From assembly GCF_900111565.1 (NCBI RefSeq), contig NZ_FOIK01000001.1:1209309-1273308 (forward strand): a DNA stretch of 64,000 bases, given 5' to 3'. The notes beneath the pieces are model-generated. The model did no database searches. It had not been told where the DNA came from and saw nothing but the letters and a program-made list of their open reading frames with translations. Positions 16,602-26,259 of this stretch are shown here, in pieces (the stretch's first letter is position 1; each line of letters starts with the position of its first letter). Both the position numbers and the translations under genes were made by a program. The stretch is from Paenibacillus sp. NFR01. GTDB taxonomy: Bacteria; Bacillota; Bacilli; Paenibacillales; Paenibacillaceae.

Positions 16602-18716
16602 ATGAACGCAGAAGAGAAAAAAAATCACCACAATAGCCCGGCCTCGGCCTATCTGAACCGGGATTTGAGCTGGATCGAGTTCAACCGCCGCGTGCTGCAG
16701 GAAGCGCAAGATCCGGACAATCCCCTAATGGAACGGGCGAAATTTCTGGCGATTGTGTCGAGCAATCTGGATGAGTTCATCAGCGTCCGCGTTGCGGGTA
16801 TCCAGGATCAGATTCGGGCCGGTTACGCGAAAAAGGATTTTACCGGCTATACACCCTCCGGGCTTTACAAGCGGCTGAGCAAGCGGGTTACTGCCATCGT
16901 CGCCGACCAGTACCGGACCTTCCGCGACATCTCCCGCCACCTGCATAAGGAAGGCATTGTTTTTGTCGATTACGAGGATTTGACGCAAGCCCAGGAGCAG
17001 TCCATCGAGCAGTATTACCGCGATATCATCTTTCCGATACTTACGCCGATGGCGGTTGACCAAAGCCGGCCATTCCCGCTGGTACATAGCCAATTCATCT
17101 ACTTGGCGGTTGTGCTGACCCGAAAACATAACGAAGAGGAAGAGCCTTATTTCGCGATCCTGCAGATTCCTTCGAACCTGCCGAGATGCATTCCCCTTCC
17201 CCATCGCTCCAACAGCAAAAAGCGGCAGTTCGTGTTCATCGAAGATGTCATCCGCCATCATATACAAACCTTGTTCAGCGGGTATGATCCGGTTGCCGTC
17301 AGCGAATTCCGCCTGACACGGAACTCCGACCTGACGATCGACGAAGAAGGCGCGGAGGACCTCCTGGAGGAGATTGAAAAAGAACTGCGCAAACGGCGCC
17401 GCGGCGTTCCCGCCCGCCTGGAGGTTCAAAAAGGCATCCATCCCTATGCACTGGAACAGCTGCAGGCGGAGTTCGAGCTGGAGGATTTCGTGTTTGAAAT
17501 CGACGGTCCGCTCGATCTTGGATTTCTGCGCAGCTTTGCCGGAAGCCTGAAGGGTTTCAACTATTTGTTCGAGGAGCCGATCGAGCCGGTCTACCCGGCA
17601 GAGTTCGATGAAACGGAGGATTTCTTCGAGGTACTGCGCGAACGCGACGTGCTGGTCTACCATCCGTACGAATCGTTCGATGCCATGACCGATTTTATTA
17701 CCCAGGCATCCGAGGACGAGCAGGTCCGCGCCATTAAAATGACATTGTACCGTGTCAGCGGCAACTCGCCCCTTATTACAGCCCTTGCCCATGCCGCCGA
17801 ATCCGGCAAGCAGGTAACGGTCGTCGTGGAGCTGAAGGCGCGGTTCGACGAAGAACGTAACATCGCATGGGCACGCAAGCTGGAGCAGTCCGGCTGCCAT
17901 GTCGTGTATGGACTCGTCGGGCTGAAGACTCATGCCAAAATCACGCTGATCGTGCGTCAGGAAGGCGCAGAACTGCGCCGTTACGTGCATGTCGGCACCG
18001 GAAATTACAATGACAGCACGGCCAAGGCCTATACCGACCTTAGCCTGTTTACCGCCAATCCCGAAATCGGGCTGGACGCGTCGGAACTGTTCAATCAGAT
18101 TACGGGCTATTCCGCCAATCACGAGTGGCAGTCGTTTATCGTCGCTCCAACGAGCATGAGTTTATCCCTGCAAAAGCTGATTCTGCGCGAGGCCGAGCAT
18201 GCGGCTGCGGGCCGTCCGGCGCGGATCATCGCCAAGATGAATTCGCTCTCCAACCAGGAAGTCATCGATACGCTCTACAATGCCGCTCAGACCGGCGTGA
18301 ACATCGATCTGATCGTCCGCGGCGTCTGCTGCCTGCGCCCGGGCATCGAGGGCCTCAGCGATCGGATTACGGTGCGCAGCATTGTGGACCGGTTCCTGGA
18401 GCATTCCCGGATCTACTATTTCGAAAATGGCGGCAAGCCGGAGGTCTATATCTCCAGTGCCGACTGGATGACCCGTAACCTGACCCGCCGGATCGAACTG
18501 ATGTGTCCGGTGAAAGACAATATGATCCGAAAGCAGATCGTCAAAATTCTCGATCTGACGTTAAGCGACAATGTCAAGGCCAGCTTCTTGCAGCCGAATG
18601 GCTATTATACGCGTCCGAACGACAAAAAGGCTCCGTTCCGGAGCCAGTATGCCGCTATGGAGGTTACCCGTTGGAAGGGAAGCCGAGCTTTACCTTCAAT
18701 CCCCAAACATTCCTGA
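16602..18716 (+). CDS. ppk: polyphosphate kinase 1
   Basis: PPK1 polymerises the gamma-phosphate of ATP into polyphosphate, reversibly. From the ATG at 16602 (after TTGGAGG; the longer TTG frame contains this site) the protein has 704 residues. N domain: YLNRDLSWIEFNRRVLQEA. Head domain: about 110-320. Two phospholipase-D-like C domains follow. The autophosphorylated His lies in GLKTHAKITLIVR (about His444) and the second conserved His in LEHSRIYYF (about His601); YVHVGTGNYNDSTAKAYTDL is also typical. The 3' end overlaps the convergent ppx gene by 53 bases. Confidence 0.96.
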   Translation: MNAEEKKNHHNSPASAYLNRDLSWIEFNRRVLQEAQDPDNPLMERAKFLAIVSSNLDEFISVRVAGIQDQIRAGYAKKDFTGYTPSGLYKRLSKRVTAIVADQYRTFRDISRHLHKEGIVFVDYEDLTQAQEQSIEQYYRDIIFPILTPMAVDQSRPFPLVHSQFIYLAVVLTRKHNEEEEPYFAILQIPSNLPRCIPLPHRSNSKKRQFVFIEDVIRHHIQTLFSGYDPVAVSEFRLTRNSDLTIDEEGAEDLLEEIEKELRKRRRGVPARLEVQKGIHPYALEQLQAEFELEDFVFEIDGPLDLGFLRSFAGSLKGFNYLFEEPIEPVYPAEFDETEDFFEVLRERDVLVYHPYESFDAMTDFITQASEDEQVRAIKMTLYRVSGNSPLITALAHAAESGKQVTVVVELKARFDEERNIAWARKLEQSGCHVVYGLVGLKTHAKITLIVRQEGAELRRYVHVGTGNYNDSTAKAYTDLSLFTANPEIGLDASELFNQITGYSANHEWQSFIVAPTSMSLSLQKLILREAEHAAAGRPARIIAKMNSLSNQEVIDTLYNAAQTGVNIDLIVRGVCCLRPGIEGLSDRITVRSIVDRFLEHSRIYYFENGGKPEVYISSADWMTRNLTRRIELMCPVKDNMIRKQIVKILDLTLSDNVKASFLQPNGYYTRPNDKKAPFRSQYAAMEVTRWKGSRALPSIPKHS

Positions 18717-20193
18717 ACGCCTTAACCGCGTTCTCAATGTCTTCCAGTCCGATCAGCACCTCGCCGTCGCCGATCAGATCCAGGTCAAAGGAATTGCCGT
18801 GTAGCTTGGCGGATACGCCCCGGATCATGCCGATTTCGGTGCTGTCCAGCGCGACGGCCAGCTGTACGAGCGTTCCCAATTTATGAATCCATTCCTCGTC
18901 GGAAGCCAGCAAAATGTCTTTATGCACCTGGGACAATTTCTGCTTCCGGCTTTTTGTGCTGTAGGAAGCAATCAGCGCGCACAGAATCAGCTGACGGTGC
19001 GTAAGCCCGCGGATCGGTGAATTCATCAGCCAATAGCGCGTATGGCGCTTGGACTGGTAATAGTTGATGTTGGCGCCGATCCGGTGGAGCATCACCGCAA
19101 CATACACCAGCTTGCGCTGCTCCTCACGTTCGCTCTCTTCGCCCAGCGTGTCCAGAAGGCTGTACGCCAGCGCGCACAGATGCTCGAGATGCTCCCGCGA
19201 CGCATTGCTGCCGAACCGCAGGATCGTTCCCAAGCTGTATTCCAGAGCGCTGTCACGCACCGGTTGGACCGGCTCCAGCAGATCGTGAAGCATGCCCTCC
19301 CGCAGCCCTTCCCCGCTGATCAGCGCCATACTGGCTCCGATGTACCGGTAAACTGTACGGAAGATTATCAAGCCGGACACGATAATGTCGCCGCGGCTTT
19401 TGGAGATGCCGTCGAGCTCCTTCCGTTTGTCGTACGGCATGGTCGGCAGCATGTCCATGAAGTGCTCGATCGTCTCACCGGAGAGCACATAACCATGGGA
19501 ATTCGGCAGCGAATAATCCCGGGTCTTCTGATCCAGCTTGCCGAGCGAGCGGATCGTACCCCCCAGCCCGAAGAGCGGCAGCCCTTCCCCTTCGGTCAAC
19601 CAGTCATGCTCGACCAGCCTGCCGATTACGTACGCCTCCAGTTTTTTCACTTGGTCGGACGTCCAGTTTCCGTTGTGGCCGAACAGCAGATTAGTGTTGA
19701 CCGCTCCGAAGGGGAACGAAATGCTGTGCTGATGCCGCCGTCCGCGGAACAACGTCACCTCCGTACTGCCGCCCCCGATGTCGATCACAAAACCGTCCTT
19801 AATGTCGAACGCGTTGATTACGCCGAGAAAACCGAAATACGCTTCCTGATGGCCGCTGATAATTTCAATCGGAATAGCCGAAGCCGCCGATAAATAGTCG
19901 ATAATCTCCTGCGAGTTGGCCGCGTTGCGGATCGCGGCCGTTGCCCCGGCGCGGATCTTCTCTACGCCCATTGAGGCGCAGATTTGCTTGAACTGCCGCA
20001 GAACGGGTACGACCGTATCCATTGCTTCGCGCTCGAGCCGGTTGTCCTTCGTAATTTTCTCGCTGAGCCGGGCGGAATATTTGCACTCCTTGACGTTCTT
20101 GTACCCTCCCTCCGGCGTCGTGTCATAGATGACGAGACGGATGGAGTTGGAACCGATGTCAATGATGCCTATGCGGCACAGGTCTTCGCTCAT
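18664..20193 (-). CDS. ppx: exopolyphosphatase, Ppx/GppA family
   Basis: This enzyme removes terminal phosphates from polyphosphate; some relatives hydrolyse pppGpp. The protein has 509 residues. The ASKHA-fold N-terminal half has IIDIGSNSIRLVIYD (phosphate-1 loop), FVIDIGGGSTEVTLF (phosphate-2) and LFGLGGTIRSLGKL. The C-terminal half, from about 310, is the HD-like helical domain of long Ppx proteins (VYVAVMLHRIGANINYY). It is convergent with ppk and their coding ends overlap, so synthesis and breakdown of polyphosphate are encoded tail to tail. Confidence 0.93.
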   Translation of the reverse strand: MSEDLCRIGIIDIGSNSIRLVIYDTTPEGGYKNVKECKYSARLSEKITKDNRLEREAMDTVVPVLRQFKQICASMGVEKIRAGATAAIRNAANSQEIIDYLSAASAIPIEIISGHQEAYFGFLGVINAFDIKDGFVIDIGGGSTEVTLFRGRRHQHSISFPFGAVNTNLLFGHNGNWTSDQVKKLEAYVIGRLVEHDWLTEGEGLPLFGLGGTIRSLGKLDQKTRDYSLPNSHGYVLSGETIEHFMDMLPTMPYDKRKELDGISKSRGDIIVSGLIIFRTVYRYIGASMALISGEGLREGMLHDLLEPVQPVRDSALEYSLGTILRFGSNASREHLEHLCALAYSLLDTLGEESEREEQRKLVYVAVMLHRIGANINYYQSKRHTRYWLMNSPIRGLTHRQLILCALIASYSTKSRKQKLSQVHKDILLASDEEWIHKLGTLVQLAVALDSTEIGMIRGVSAKLHGNSFDLDLIGDGEVLIGLEDIENAVKAFRNVWGLKVKLGFPSNG

Positions 20194-20273
20194 CTTTATG
20201 TACTTCCTTTCCAGTGGACTATGGTGTTTTATATACTATACCACCCATTTTCTTCTCCGCAAAAACAAAAAAT

Positions 20274-20298
20274 AGCCGACGGATCCGATCCGCCGGCT
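20274..20298 (-). terminator. terminator of the amino-acid ABC operon
   Basis: A 12-base arm (20274-20285) pairs with 20287-20298 with one mismatch. On the minus strand it is followed by TTTTTTGTTTTTG. It lies 15 bases past the stop of the ATPase gene and also just upstream of ppx. Confidence 0.8.
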
Positions 20299-20312
20299 GT
20301 CTTCTCCGTCCT

Positions 20313-21035
20313 TTAAAGCACCTTGCTCAAAAAATCGCGCGTCCGCGCATGCCGCGGATTGCCGAATACCTGCTCCGGCGTGCCCTGCTCGATAATCACG
20401 CCGCCGTCCATGAACAGGATGCGGTCGCCAACCTCGCGGGCGAAGCCCATTTCATGCGTGACGATGACCATCGTCATTCCGTCATCGGCAAGCTTTTTCA
20501 TCACTTCGAGCACTTCTCCGACCATTTCCGGATCGAGTGCCGAGGTCGGCTCGTCGAACAGCATCACATGCGGCTGCATGGCCAACGCGCGGGCAATGGC
20601 AATGCGCTGCTTCTGGCCGCCGGAGAGCTGCGCCGGATATGCGTCGCGCTTATCCTCCAGGCCTACCGTGCGCAGCAGGTCCATGGCGATTTTTTCCGCT
20701 TCCGCCGGGAGCTGTTTTCTCACTTTGATCGGCGCGAGCGTAATATTCTGAAGGACCGACTTGTGCGGAAACAGGTTAAACTGCTGGAACACCATGCCCA
20801 TTTTTTCCCGGGTGACATTAATATCGTGTTTCTTGTCGGTGATCGACTGGCCTTCGAACGTAATGCTGCCGCCGGTCGGCTGCTCCAGCAGATTCAGGCA
20901 GCGCAAAAAGGTACTTTTGCCGGAGCCGCTTGGTCCGATAACGACGACAACTTCGCCTTTATGGATCTCGAGATCGATGCCTTTGAGGATCTCCAGTTTT
21001 CCGAAATGCTTCTGCAATTGATTAACGGTGATCAT
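20313..21035 (-). CDS. polar amino-acid ABC transporter, ATP-binding protein
   Basis: This 240-residue ATPase is of the GlnQ/HisP type. It has Walker [11 protein letters not shown]-loop [10 protein letters not shown], signature [15 protein letters not shown], Walker [15 protein letters not shown] and the switch His in VTHEMGFA. It drives uptake of a polar amino acid through the permease encoded just upstream, with which it overlaps by 14 bases. The binding-protein gene lies before the permease. The exact amino acid (Gln, Arg, Cys or another) cannot be read from the ATPase. Confidence 0.95.
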   Translation of the reverse strand: MITVNQLQKHFGKLEILKGIDLEIHKGEVVVVIGPSGSGKSTFLRCLNLLEQPTGGSITFEGQSITDKKHDINVTREKMGMVFQQFNLFPHKSVLQNITLAPIKVRKQLPAEAEKIAMDLLRTVGLEDKRDAYPAQLSGGQKQRIAIARALAMQPHVMLFDEPTSALDPEMVGEVLEVMKKLADDGMTMVIVTHEMGFAREVGDRILFMDGGVIIEQGTPEQVFGNPRHARTRDFLSKVL

Positions 21036-21690
21036 CGGTATTCAGCCTCCGTTCAAACAAGCCGAGCAGCTTGGACAAGGTAAAGGTCATTACAAAATAC
21101 ATTACCGCGATAACGATGAGCGGGCTCAGGCCCTCATACGTAATGGTCGTGATGGAACGCGCCTGGAACAGCAAATCCGCGACGCCGATCATGGATACGA
21201 TGGAGGATTCTTTAATGATGGTAATAAATTCATTGCCGATGGCCGGCAGCACGTTTTTGAGCGCCTGCGGCAGCACGATGTAGCGCATCGTCATGCCTTG
21301 ACGCATCCCGAGCGAACGCGCTGCTTCCACTTGCCCGCGGTCAACGTTCTGAATGCCCGCACGGAAAATTTCGGCCAGATAAGCCGAGCTGTTGATCGTC
21401 AGTGTAATGGCGCCCGACTGGATCGGCGTAAAATTAAGGCCGAATTCCGGCAGGCCGTAGTGAATCAGAAAGAGCTGCACCAGCATTGGCGTGCCGCGCA
21501 GAAACTCCACCCACGCAGTGGCGATAAAACGCAGTACTCTCCATTTGGACATGCGGAGCAGCGAGACGATAATCCCCAGCACAAAGCCGAAGAACACGCC
21601 GAGCACTGCCAGCAGCAGCGTGTACTGCAGACCGGTTAAATAAAAATTGCGGTATTCATAGGCGATATCGAATACATTCATGTCCGGCAT
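21022..21690 (-). CDS. polar amino-acid ABC transporter, permease
   Basis: A 222-residue integral membrane protein of the HisMQ family with about five membrane segments. It has the characteristic N-terminal amphipathic lead ([22 protein letters not shown]), [19 protein letters not shown], and the EAA loop [28 protein letters not shown] that docks on the ATPase. Two ATG starts are possible: 21690 is only 2 bases from GGAGG and 21681 is 11 bases away. The gap to the binding-protein gene (98 bases) holds a stem-loop. Confidence 0.93.
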   Translation of the reverse strand: MPDMNVFDIAYEYRNFYLTGLQYTLLLAVLGVFFGFVLGIIVSLLRMSKWRVLRFIATAWVEFLRGTPMLVQLFLIHYGLPEFGLNFTPIQSGAITLTINSSAYLAEIFRAGIQNVDRGQVEAARSLGMRQGMTMRYIVLPQALKNVLPAIGNEFITIIKESSIVSMIGVADLLFQARSITTITYEGLSPLIVIAVMYFVMTFTLSKLLGLFERRLNTDDHR

Positions 21691-21731
21691 TACCTCCTGT
21701 CAAATATAAACTATAATCTCCGGAAAACGCA

Positions 21732-21757
21732 GAAAACGGCGGAAATCCGCCATTTTC
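21732..21757 (-). terminator. stem-loop between binding-protein and permease genes
   Basis: An inverted repeat with a GGCGGA/TCCGCC core and A/T flanks (21732-21757, one mismatch). Partial terminators at this place commonly raise the level of binding-protein mRNA over that of the permease; that reading is an inference. Confidence 0.55.
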
Positions 21758-21788
21758 CCGTACCCGTGATGCTCTCTCTTCGGAAAGC

Positions 21789-22613
21789 TTATTCCGCTTC
21801 GGCAAGTTCGCTCGCAGCCGCAACGTATTGGTCGACTTTGCCTTCTTTGATCAGTCTGGCCAGCGTGGTGTTGACTTGATTCAGCAGCTCGTCGTTGCCT
21901 TTCTTTACGCCGATGACGTAGCCGTCGTCCGTCACTTCAGGTTTAGCGTCCGTGATGACCAGCCCTTTGACGTTCTTCACGAACGATTTCGCTACCGGTC
22001 CTTCCATAATGGAAGCATCGACGCGGTTGGATTGCAGCTGCATGACGATTTCGGAAATTTTACCGAGGGAGGTCAGCTTTGCGCCTTCAATGCCCTTGGC
22101 GATATCCTCCTGGATCGATCCGGTTTGGATACCGATTTTAGCGCCCTTCAGCGAGTCCATGGTAGCAAATTTGTCTTTGTCCGCTTCACGGACCACGACC
22201 GCTTGCTCCGCTTTATAATAGATGTCGGACAGTCCCACCGCTTCCGCGCGTTCAGGCGTCGGGCTAAGGCCGGAAATGACCATATCCACGCGTCCGCTGG
22301 ACAGCTCGTTCAGCAGGGAATCGAACGGCAGGTCCTTGATCTCAAGCGTTGCGCCCATGTCGGCAGCGATGTCCTTGGCGATGTCGATGTCAAAGCCGAC
22401 GATTGTATCTTTTCCATCGATCACTTTGTGGAACTCATACGGAGGGAAATCCGCGCTTGTTCCGAGGATCAGCTTTTTGGCTGCAGCTGCATTGCCGCCG
22501 TTTCCTGTTTCTTTTGCCGGTTCATTTGCGTTGTTATTGGAACCACAGCCAGCCAGTACGGATGCCGCCAGCAGAAGCCCCATCGAAAGTTTACCCCATT
22601 TATTCATTTCCAT
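21789..22613 (-). CDS. polar amino-acid ABC transporter, substrate-binding lipoprotein
   Basis: This protein of 274 residues has a lipoprotein signal with lipobox LAGC (Cys near 23), a Gly/Asn-rich linker, then a family-3 solute-binding domain: LILGTSADFPPYEFH, VGFDIDIAKDIAADMGATLEIKDL, RVDMVISGLSPTPERAEAV. The Asp-Ile-Asp and Arg positions that bind the ligand's amino and carboxyl groups are present. It would hang on the outer membrane face and deliver a polar amino acid to the permease. The second ATG (22607) is better spaced from GGGGAGAG than the first. Confidence 0.93.
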   Translation of the reverse strand: MEMNKWGKLSMGLLLAASVLAGCGSNNNANEPAKETGNGGNAAAAKKLILGTSADFPPYEFHKVIDGKDTIVGFDIDIAKDIAADMGATLEIKDLPFDSLLNELSSGRVDMVISGLSPTPERAEAVGLSDIYYKAEQAVVVREADKDKFATMDSLKGAKIGIQTGSIQEDIAKGIEGAKLTSLGKISEIVMQLQSNRVDASIMEGPVAKSFVKNVKGLVITDAKPEVTDDGYVIGVKKGNDELLNQVNTTLARLIKEGKVDQYVAAASELAEAE

Positions 22614-22666
22614 CTCTCCCCTATTCTCTTATGAAATTGCTATTCGCTAGTAACACAGACCGACTT

Positions 22667-22695
22667 ATTATAGAACATGACGCATGATTATGCAA
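22667..22695 (-). promoter_or_regulatory. promoter of the amino-acid ABC operon
   Basis: On the minus strand, -35 TTGCAT (22690-22695) and -10 TATAAT (22667-22672) are separated by 17 bases, a near-consensus sigma-A promoter 54 bases upstream of the binding-protein start. Confidence 0.65.
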
Positions 22696-22771
22696 AGAAT
22701 ATTTTGTGACAACGCAAGTTAGTTTTTTTGTGCGTTCACTGACGATTTTCTCTTCAGAGTATTCCCCCGGA

Positions 22772-22801
22772 TTGCACAAACTATGAAAAAGCGGATATAC
22801 T
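22772..22801 (+). promoter_or_regulatory. promoter of the neopullulanase gene
   Basis: -35 TTGCAC (22772-22777) and -10 TATACT (22796-22801) with an 18-base spacer. The gene starts at 22962, leaving a leader of about 150 bases in which I see no known riboswitch. Confidence 0.5.
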
Positions 22802-22961
22802 ATGGTACTATCGTTATACTCGATTTCATGACCGCCGAATCACAGGCTGGTTCACAGCGTCCCCGCAGGTGGTATTAACATGCTAGTACGCAAACACGAC
22901 CGAATGAATTGAAACTGGACGCTTTTGAATTTTGCGAATCCCGATATCAGGAGGTGCTGTC

Positions 22962-24707
22962 ATGCTGCTCGAAGCCATGTACCATGTACCAAGAGACAAG
23001 TGGGCCTACGCCTACGATTCCAGAACCATACATCTGCGTGTGCGCACCAAACGGGACGACGTCGACAGCGTCACTGCGCTCACCGGGGATAAATATGATT
23101 GGGGCCGTACCTCATTCGACATCACCATGGAAAAAGCTGCCTCGGACGATATGTTCGATTATTGGGAGTGCGCAGTCCGGCCGAAATATAAACGGCTATG
23201 CTACACGTTCCGTGTCAGCAAGGGCGAAGAACATGTCTACCTGCTCGACAACGGCATCCGCAGCGATTGTCCCCTGCCACCGACGCATTTCTATGAGTTC
23301 CCATACATCCACCAGATCGACTTGTTCCGGGTTCCGGCCTGGGCAAAGGATGCAGTGTTCTACCAGATTATGACCGAACGTTTCGCCAACGGGGATCCGG
23401 AAAACGATCCTGAGGGCACCGAGGAATGGGGCGGAACGCCGCGGATCGATAATTTTTTCGGCGGTGACCTGCAGGGGGTGCTCGACCATCTGGATGACCT
23501 TCAGGCGCTGGGCATCAACGCCGTGTACTTCACCCCGCTCTTCGTCTCCCCCACGAACCATAAATACGACACGGTGGATTATAAAAATGTCGACCCCCAT
23601 TTCGGCGACAACGAGCTGCTGAAACGCGTGGTCGACGAGTGCCACAAAAGGAGTATCCGCGTGATGCTCGATGCCGTCTTTAACCACTGCAGCGACCAGT
23701 TCCCGCCGTTCCAGGATGTTCTGGAAAAAGGGGAGTTCTCCGTCTATAAGGACTGGTTCCACATCAATGCTTACCCCCTGGAAGTCCAAAACGGCATCCC
23801 CACCTATGATACTTTCGGTTTTTACGGCAATATGCCCAAATTCAATACGGCCAACCGCGAGGTGCGCAACTATTTGCTGGAGGTCGCCGAATATTGGATC
23901 AAGGAGATCAAGGTGGATGGCTGGCGGCTGGATGTGGCCAACGAGGTCGATCACCATTTCTGGCGCGATTTCCGTAAGGTCGTCAAAAATGCCAACCCTG
24001 ACGCCTACATCGTCGGCGAAGTGTGGAGCGACTCCTTAACCTGGCTGCTCGGGGACCAGTTTGATTCCGTGATGAACTATCCGTTCTCCGGCACGGTACT
24101 GGAATTCGTCAACGGCGGTATGGACGGCATCACGTTTGGCTACCGGATCGGCGGCCTGTTAATGCGTTATCCGCAGCAGACCAATGAGGTCGTCTTCAAC
24201 CTTCTGGGAAGCCACGATACGCCCCGTCTGCTTACGGTCGTCGGAGGCGATAAACGGAAGCTGAAGCTTGCAGTCGTCTTCCTATTCACTTTTATGGGGA
24301 CTCCGTGTATCTATTATGGCGATGAAGTCGGCCTGACGGGCAATGAAGACCCCGACTGCCGTAAATGCATGGAGTGGGATGAAAGCCGGCAGGACCGGGA
24401 GCTGTACGATTTTTACCGGATGATGATCGCGCTACGCAAAAGCAATCCGGCGCTGCGGGAAGGCCGGTTCCGCCTTCTGCTCGCCTGCGAGGATGATCCC
24501 TGCATCGTTTACGAGCGTGCCGACGAGCACACGCATTTCACGGTATGGATGAATAATTCGCCGGAGCAGCGAACGCTCAGCCATCCGATGGAGACGGATG
24601 ACTGGCTGGATGCCCTGACCGGAGAGCCGGTCGCTCCCGAGGACGGCGTGATGAACGTATCACTGGATCCTTACGGTTACCGGATTCTGAGCCGGCAAAT
24701 TGTTTAG
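22962..24707 (+). CDS. GH13 neopullulanase/cyclomaltodextrinase-type alpha-amylase
   Basis: From the ATG at 22962 (AGGAGGTG 6 bases upstream) the protein has 581 residues and no signal peptide, so it acts in the cytoplasm. An N-terminal CBM34-like domain (1-125) is followed by the GH13 barrel. The four GH13 motifs are DAVFNH (near 238), GWRLDVANE with nucleophile Asp324, GEVW with acid Glu353, and SHD with Asp419. This arrangement is typical of GH13_20 enzymes, which hydrolyse cyclodextrins, pullulan or short maltodextrins. It is convergent with glgA and flanks the glycogen genes. Confidence 0.9.
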   Translation: MLLEAMYHVPRDKWAYAYDSRTIHLRVRTKRDDVDSVTALTGDKYDWGRTSFDITMEKAASDDMFDYWECAVRPKYKRLCYTFRVSKGEEHVYLLDNGIRSDCPLPPTHFYEFPYIHQIDLFRVPAWAKDAVFYQIMTERFANGDPENDPEGTEEWGGTPRIDNFFGGDLQGVLDHLDDLQALGINAVYFTPLFVSPTNHKYDTVDYKNVDPHFGDNELLKRVVDECHKRSIRVMLDAVFNHCSDQFPPFQDVLEKGEFSVYKDWFHINAYPLEVQNGIPTYDTFGFYGNMPKFNTANREVRNYLLEVAEYWIKEIKVDGWRLDVANEVDHHFWRDFRKVVKNANPDAYIVGEVWSDSLTWLLGDQFDSVMNYPFSGTVLEFVNGGMDGITFGYRIGGLLMRYPQQTNEVVFNLLGSHDTPRLLTVVGGDKRKLKLAVVFLFTFMGTPCIYYGDEVGLTGNEDPDCRKCMEWDESRQDRELYDFYRMMIALRKSNPALREGRFRLLLACEDDPCIVYERADEHTHFTVWMNNSPEQRTLSHPMETDDWLDALTGEPVAPEDGVMNVSLDPYGYRILSRQIV

Positions 24708-24715
24708 AACGTCAA

Positions 24716-24764
24716 AAAGCCCTTTGAACTCTGGATGCTGGGTGCATCCGGTTCAAAGGGCTTT
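24716..24764. terminator. bidirectional terminator between neopullulanase and glgA
   Basis: A perfect 14-bp stem (24716-24729 with 24751-24764) around a 21-base loop, with A and T flanks. It serves the two convergent genes. Confidence 0.85.
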
Positions 24765-24784
24765 GCTGTGCCTTGCAGCTCATG

Positions 24785-26209
24785 CTACTGTAAAATCCGG
24801 TTGTAAATATCGATGTATTCCTGCGCCGAAACATTCCAGCTGTAATCGCCGGCAAAGGCGTTTTTGGTCACTTTTTTCCAATGCTCCGGTTGATGATAGA
24901 GCGAAACCGCACGGCGCAAGGTATGCATCATATCATGGGCGTTATAGTTTTTGAAGGTAAAGCCGTTGCCCTCGCCGGTCTCTTCATTATACGAATGCAC
25001 AGTATCGTTCAGTCCGCCCGTCTCCCTCACTACCGGAATGCTGCCGTAACGCAGCGCCAGCAGTTGGCTGATGCCGCAAGGCTCGAACTTCGACGGCATG
25101 AGGAATATATCGCTGGCGGCGTAAATTTTGCGCGATAACCCATCGTTAAACAGAATTTGCGCGGACAGTTTATCCGGATAACGCCACACCGCTTCGCGGA
25201 ACCAGCGTTCATACTCCTGGTCTCCGGTACCCAGCAGTACGAATTGAATGTCGTCGGTGTAGAGGATTTCATCCAGCACGCGGGTAATCAGATCGAGGCC
25301 TTTGGAATCGACGAGCCGGGTTACCATCGCCACAAGCGGGATCTCCGGTCTGACCGGCAGACCCAGCTCTTCCTGCAATCCCGTTTTGTTTTCGGCTTTT
25401 TTGGCCAGGTTGGAGCGGTAACGGGTGAAGATCTTCGGGTCGGTCGCCGGATTGTAACTCTTCGTATCGATGCCGTTGACAATGCCGCTCAGGCTGCCCG
25501 AGCGCGAGCTCAGCAGGCCGTCCAGGCCGTAGCCGTAATAGGAAGTCCGTATTTCATCCGCATACGTCGGGCTGACGGTCGTTACATGATCGCTGTGCAC
25601 GATGCCGCCTTTCATGAAGTTGACGTTGCCGTAGTACTCGACGCTAAGGAAGTAATTATCCCCGACGCCCAGCAACTCGCCAAGCACCGAATACGGAAAA
25701 ACGCCCTGGTACAGCAGATTGTGGATCGTAAACACTGTGCGCATATTCGCATAAAACGGCTCATGCCGGTAATGGGCGTTCAGCAGCAGCGGGATCACCG
25801 CCGCATGCCAGTCGTGGCAGTGCAGCACCTCCGGCTGGAAATCGATGGCCGGCAGGCACTCCAGCACCGCCCGGTTAAAGAACGCAAACCGTTCGCCGTC
25901 ATCCATATAACCGTAAATGCCGTCGCGGCCAAAGTAATATTCGTTGTCGATAAAATAAACCGGGATGCCGTCATAAGTCGTCTGCAAAATTCCGCAATAC
26001 TGTCTGCGCCAGCCAACCGGAACATCAATGACGGCCACCTGCTCCATCTGGGACGTATAGGCATCCGGAATTCCGCGATATTTCGGCAGAATTACGCGTA
26101 CATCCACTCCGGCGCCTTTGAGCGCCTTCGGCAAAGCTCCAATGACATCGGCCAATCCGCCCGTTTTGATAAACGGATGGCCTTCGGCTGCGGCAAACAA
26201 TACTTTCAT
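24785..26209 (-). CDS. glgA: glycogen synthase (GT5)
   Basis: GlgA extends alpha-1,4-glucan from ADP-glucose. The 474-residue protein has the ADP-glucose binding KTGGLADV (Lys15) at the N-terminus, DWHAAVIPLLLN, the second-domain motif MVTRLVDSKGLDL, and the C-terminal MPSKFEPCGISQLLALRYG with the catalytic Glu. The ATG follows AGGGGG. It lies 50 bases after glgB on the same strand, so glgB-glgA form an operon. The ADP-glucose supplier glgC is divergent. Confidence 0.96.
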   Translation of the reverse strand: MKVLFAAAEGHPFIKTGGLADVIGALPKALKGAGVDVRVILPKYRGIPDAYTSQMEQVAVIDVPVGWRRQYCGILQTTYDGIPVYFIDNEYYFGRDGIYGYMDDGERFAFFNRAVLECLPAIDFQPEVLHCHDWHAAVIPLLLNAHYRHEPFYANMRTVFTIHNLLYQGVFPYSVLGELLGVGDNYFLSVEYYGNVNFMKGGIVHSDHVTTVSPTYADEIRTSYYGYGLDGLLSSRSGSLSGIVNGIDTKSYNPATDPKIFTRYRSNLAKKAENKTGLQEELGLPVRPEIPLVAMVTRLVDSKGLDLITRVLDEILYTDDIQFVLLGTGDQEYERWFREAVWRYPDKLSAQILFNDGLSRKIYAASDIFLMPSKFEPCGISQLLALRYGSIPVVRETGGLNDTVHSYNEETGEGNGFTFKNYNAHDMMHTLRRAVSLYHQPEHWKKVTKNAFAGDYSWNVSAQEYIDIYNRILQ

Positions 26210-26259
26210 GTGTGGTTTTCCCCCTTTAAAAATATCGCAGTTCTTATACGCTCCGTCCC

